Positions 6,779 through 7,591 of a stretch of 7,591 nucleotides of DNA are shown piece by piece (position 1 is the first letter of the stretch; the number at the start of each line of letters is the position of its first letter). The notes beneath the pieces are model-generated. The model was not told the origin of the DNA and did not search any database. It saw nothing but the letters and a program-made list of their open reading frames with translations. The translations under genes and the position numbers were made by a program. The DNA is from Proteobacteria bacterium UBA5122 (GTDB lineage: Bacteria > Pseudomonadota > Gammaproteobacteria > Tenderiales > Tenderiaceae). The stretch is from the NCBI GenBank assembly GCA_002415485.1, contig DHYU01000085.1, positions 1 to 7,591 on the forward strand. The letters run 5' to 3'.

Positions 6779-7071
6779 CATACGAAACCGACATCACATT
6801 TGCCGCCGACCACGCCAGCCTGGCCGGACACTTTCCAGGACAACCGGTCGTCGCCGGCGTCCTCATCCTCGATCAGGTCCGGCTCGCACTCCAACAATGG
6901 CAGCCCACGGCCAAGATCGTCGCCGTCTCTCAAGTGAAATTCGCATCACCACTGTTACCTGAACAAACGCTGCGTATCTCTTTGGAGTTGCAGCAGCAGA
7001 AATGCCGCTTTCACTGCGACCATCAACACCGCCGCATCGCCCAAGGCGAATTCACGCTGGCACACACATGA
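6775..7071 (+). CDS. apeI: Short hotdog-fold 3-hydroxyacyl-ACP dehydratase (ApeI-like)
   Basis: This 98-residue single-hotdog protein of the FabA/FabZ superfamily removes water from 3-hydroxyacyl-ACP to form the double bonds of the polyene. The hallmark is DHASLAGHFPGQPVVAGVLILDQV (residues 12-35, as two joined blocks, 12-22 and 23-35). His19 in GHFPG aligns with the catalytic His of FabZ, and Asp33 after AGVLIL aligns with the catalytic acid of the facing helix (Asp in FabA, Glu in FabZ). FabZ is about 140-150 residues; the short length is normal for the aryl polyene dehydratases. The C-terminal half (residues 49-94) forms the remaining strands, including KFASPLLPEQTLRISLEL. It overlaps the ligase gene by ATGA at its start and the acyltransferase gene by ATGA at its end, so all three are likely translated in a coupled way. 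Confidence 0.88.
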   Translation: MTYETDITFAADHASLAGHFPGQPVVAGVLILDQVRLALQQWQPTAKIVAVSQVKFASPLLPEQTLRISLELQQQKCRFHCDHQHRRIAQGEFTLAHT

Positions 7072-7591
7072 GTCGCGCCTGGTTTCAACAACAGGAGCGC
7101 AGCTCCGAATTCTGGCTCAAACTGATCCGCTGGATAGCGCTCAACCTCGGTCGCCCGGCCGCACGACTACTGCTGGTCCCGATCACGCTGTATTTTCTGA
7201 TCTTCAGCATCCACTGTCGTCGTGCGTCAAAACAATATCTCGCCAAAGTGCTCGAACGACCACCGACACTGGCCGACCAGTTCCGTCATTTTCATTGTTT
7301 CGCAGCCACCATCCTTGATCGCGTCTATCTGCTCACCGGCCGCGAACACCTGCTCGACGTCAAGATCCACAACGCCGAGACCCTGCTCGAAAAGGTCGAC
7401 GCCAAGACCGGCTGCATCCTGATCGGCGGCCACCTCGGCAGCTTTGAAGTCCTGCGCGCACTGGCCGTGCACCGCGCCCACTTTCCACTCAAGGTCCTGA
7501 TGTACGCCAATCACAACGAGATGGTGACGCAGGTGCTCAACGTACTCAGTCCCGATGTCGCCAAGACCGTCATCCCACTCGGTCAAACCGA
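7068..7591 (+). CDS. LpxL/HtrB-like lysophospholipid-type acyltransferase, N-terminal part (cut by window end)
   Basis: The frame opens with ATG at 7068, overlapping the dehydratase stop in ATGA, and stays open to the window end (about 174 codons). The start MSRAWFQQQERSSEFWLKLI, then a hydrophobic stretch at about residues 32-47 (ARLLLVPITLYFLIFS), is typical of the LpxL-like acyltransferases in aryl polyene clusters. The catalytic HX4(D/E) motif is present as HLGSFE (His122, Glu127) in IGGHLGSFEVLRAL. LpxL-type enzymes are about 300 residues, so nearly half is missing. It is predicted to sit at the inner face of the cytoplasmic membrane and to transfer the polyene, or a fatty acyl group, from ACP to a lipid or sugar acceptor. 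It stands alone at its N-terminus, not preceded by a glycosyltransferase domain; a C-terminal fusion cannot be excluded. Confidence 0.87.
   Translation, partial: MSRAWFQQQERSSEFWLKLIRWIALNLGRPAARLLLVPITLYFLIFSIHCRRASKQYLAKVLERPPTLADQFRHFHCFAATILDRVYLLTGREHLLDVKIHNAETLLEKVDAKTGCILIGGHLGSFEVLRALAVHRAHFPLKVLMYANHNEMVTQVLNVLSPDVAKTVIPLGQT

Overview
The window looks like a chromosomal segment of a gammaproteobacterium with about 55-60% GC (estimated by eye). The 5' end is the last half of a cobalamin-dependent methionine synthase (MetH) that closely resembles the enterobacterial/pseudomonad protein. The remainder is the start of a gene cluster for an aryl polyene or xanthomonadin-type pigment. The taxonomic call is inference from protein resemblance only; I cannot name a genus.

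Layout. Positions 1-1964 hold the 3' part of metH: cap, B12-binding and AdoMet/activation domains. A small membrane-anchored DUF218 (SanA/ElyC/YdcF-like) protein follows at 1954-2658, overlapping the metH stop. Inside its first codons lies a perfect 13-bp inverted repeat (1988-2021) that makes its true start uncertain. On the opposite strand, converging with only 6 bp between stops, is a chorismatase of the XanB2/Hyg5/FkbO family (3648-2665). A divergent region of about 125 bp (3649-3773) separates it from a rightward operon that runs off the window. In order, the operon encodes a UbiE-like SAM methyltransferase (3774-4544), an acyl carrier protein (4558-4818), a COG4648-like polytopic membrane protein (4839-5468), an aryl/acyl-AMP ligase (5465-6778), a short hotdog 3-hydroxyacyl-ACP dehydratase (6775-7071) and the N-terminal half of an LpxL-like acyltransferase (7068-7591, cut by the window edge). 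The last three junctions are ATGA overlaps, so these genes are probably translationally coupled.

How they work together (inference from family knowledge). The chorismatase would convert chorismate to 3- and/or 4-hydroxybenzoate. The AMP ligase would activate the aromatic acid and load it onto the ACP. Ketosynthases and a ketoreductase, which I expect downstream of the window, would elongate and reduce the chain, and the hotdog dehydratase would install the conjugated double bonds. The LpxL-like acyltransferase would transfer the polyene to a membrane lipid or sugar carrier, and the methyltransferase would modify the aryl head or chain. Such yellow pigments sit in the outer membrane and protect against photo-oxidative damage. 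The main point of interest is the combination of a chorismate-derived starter, made by a divergently transcribed chorismatase, with a UbiE-like methyltransferase placed first in the operon. No RNA genes, mobile elements or CRISPR arrays were seen, and no stretch over 300 bp lacks a gene.
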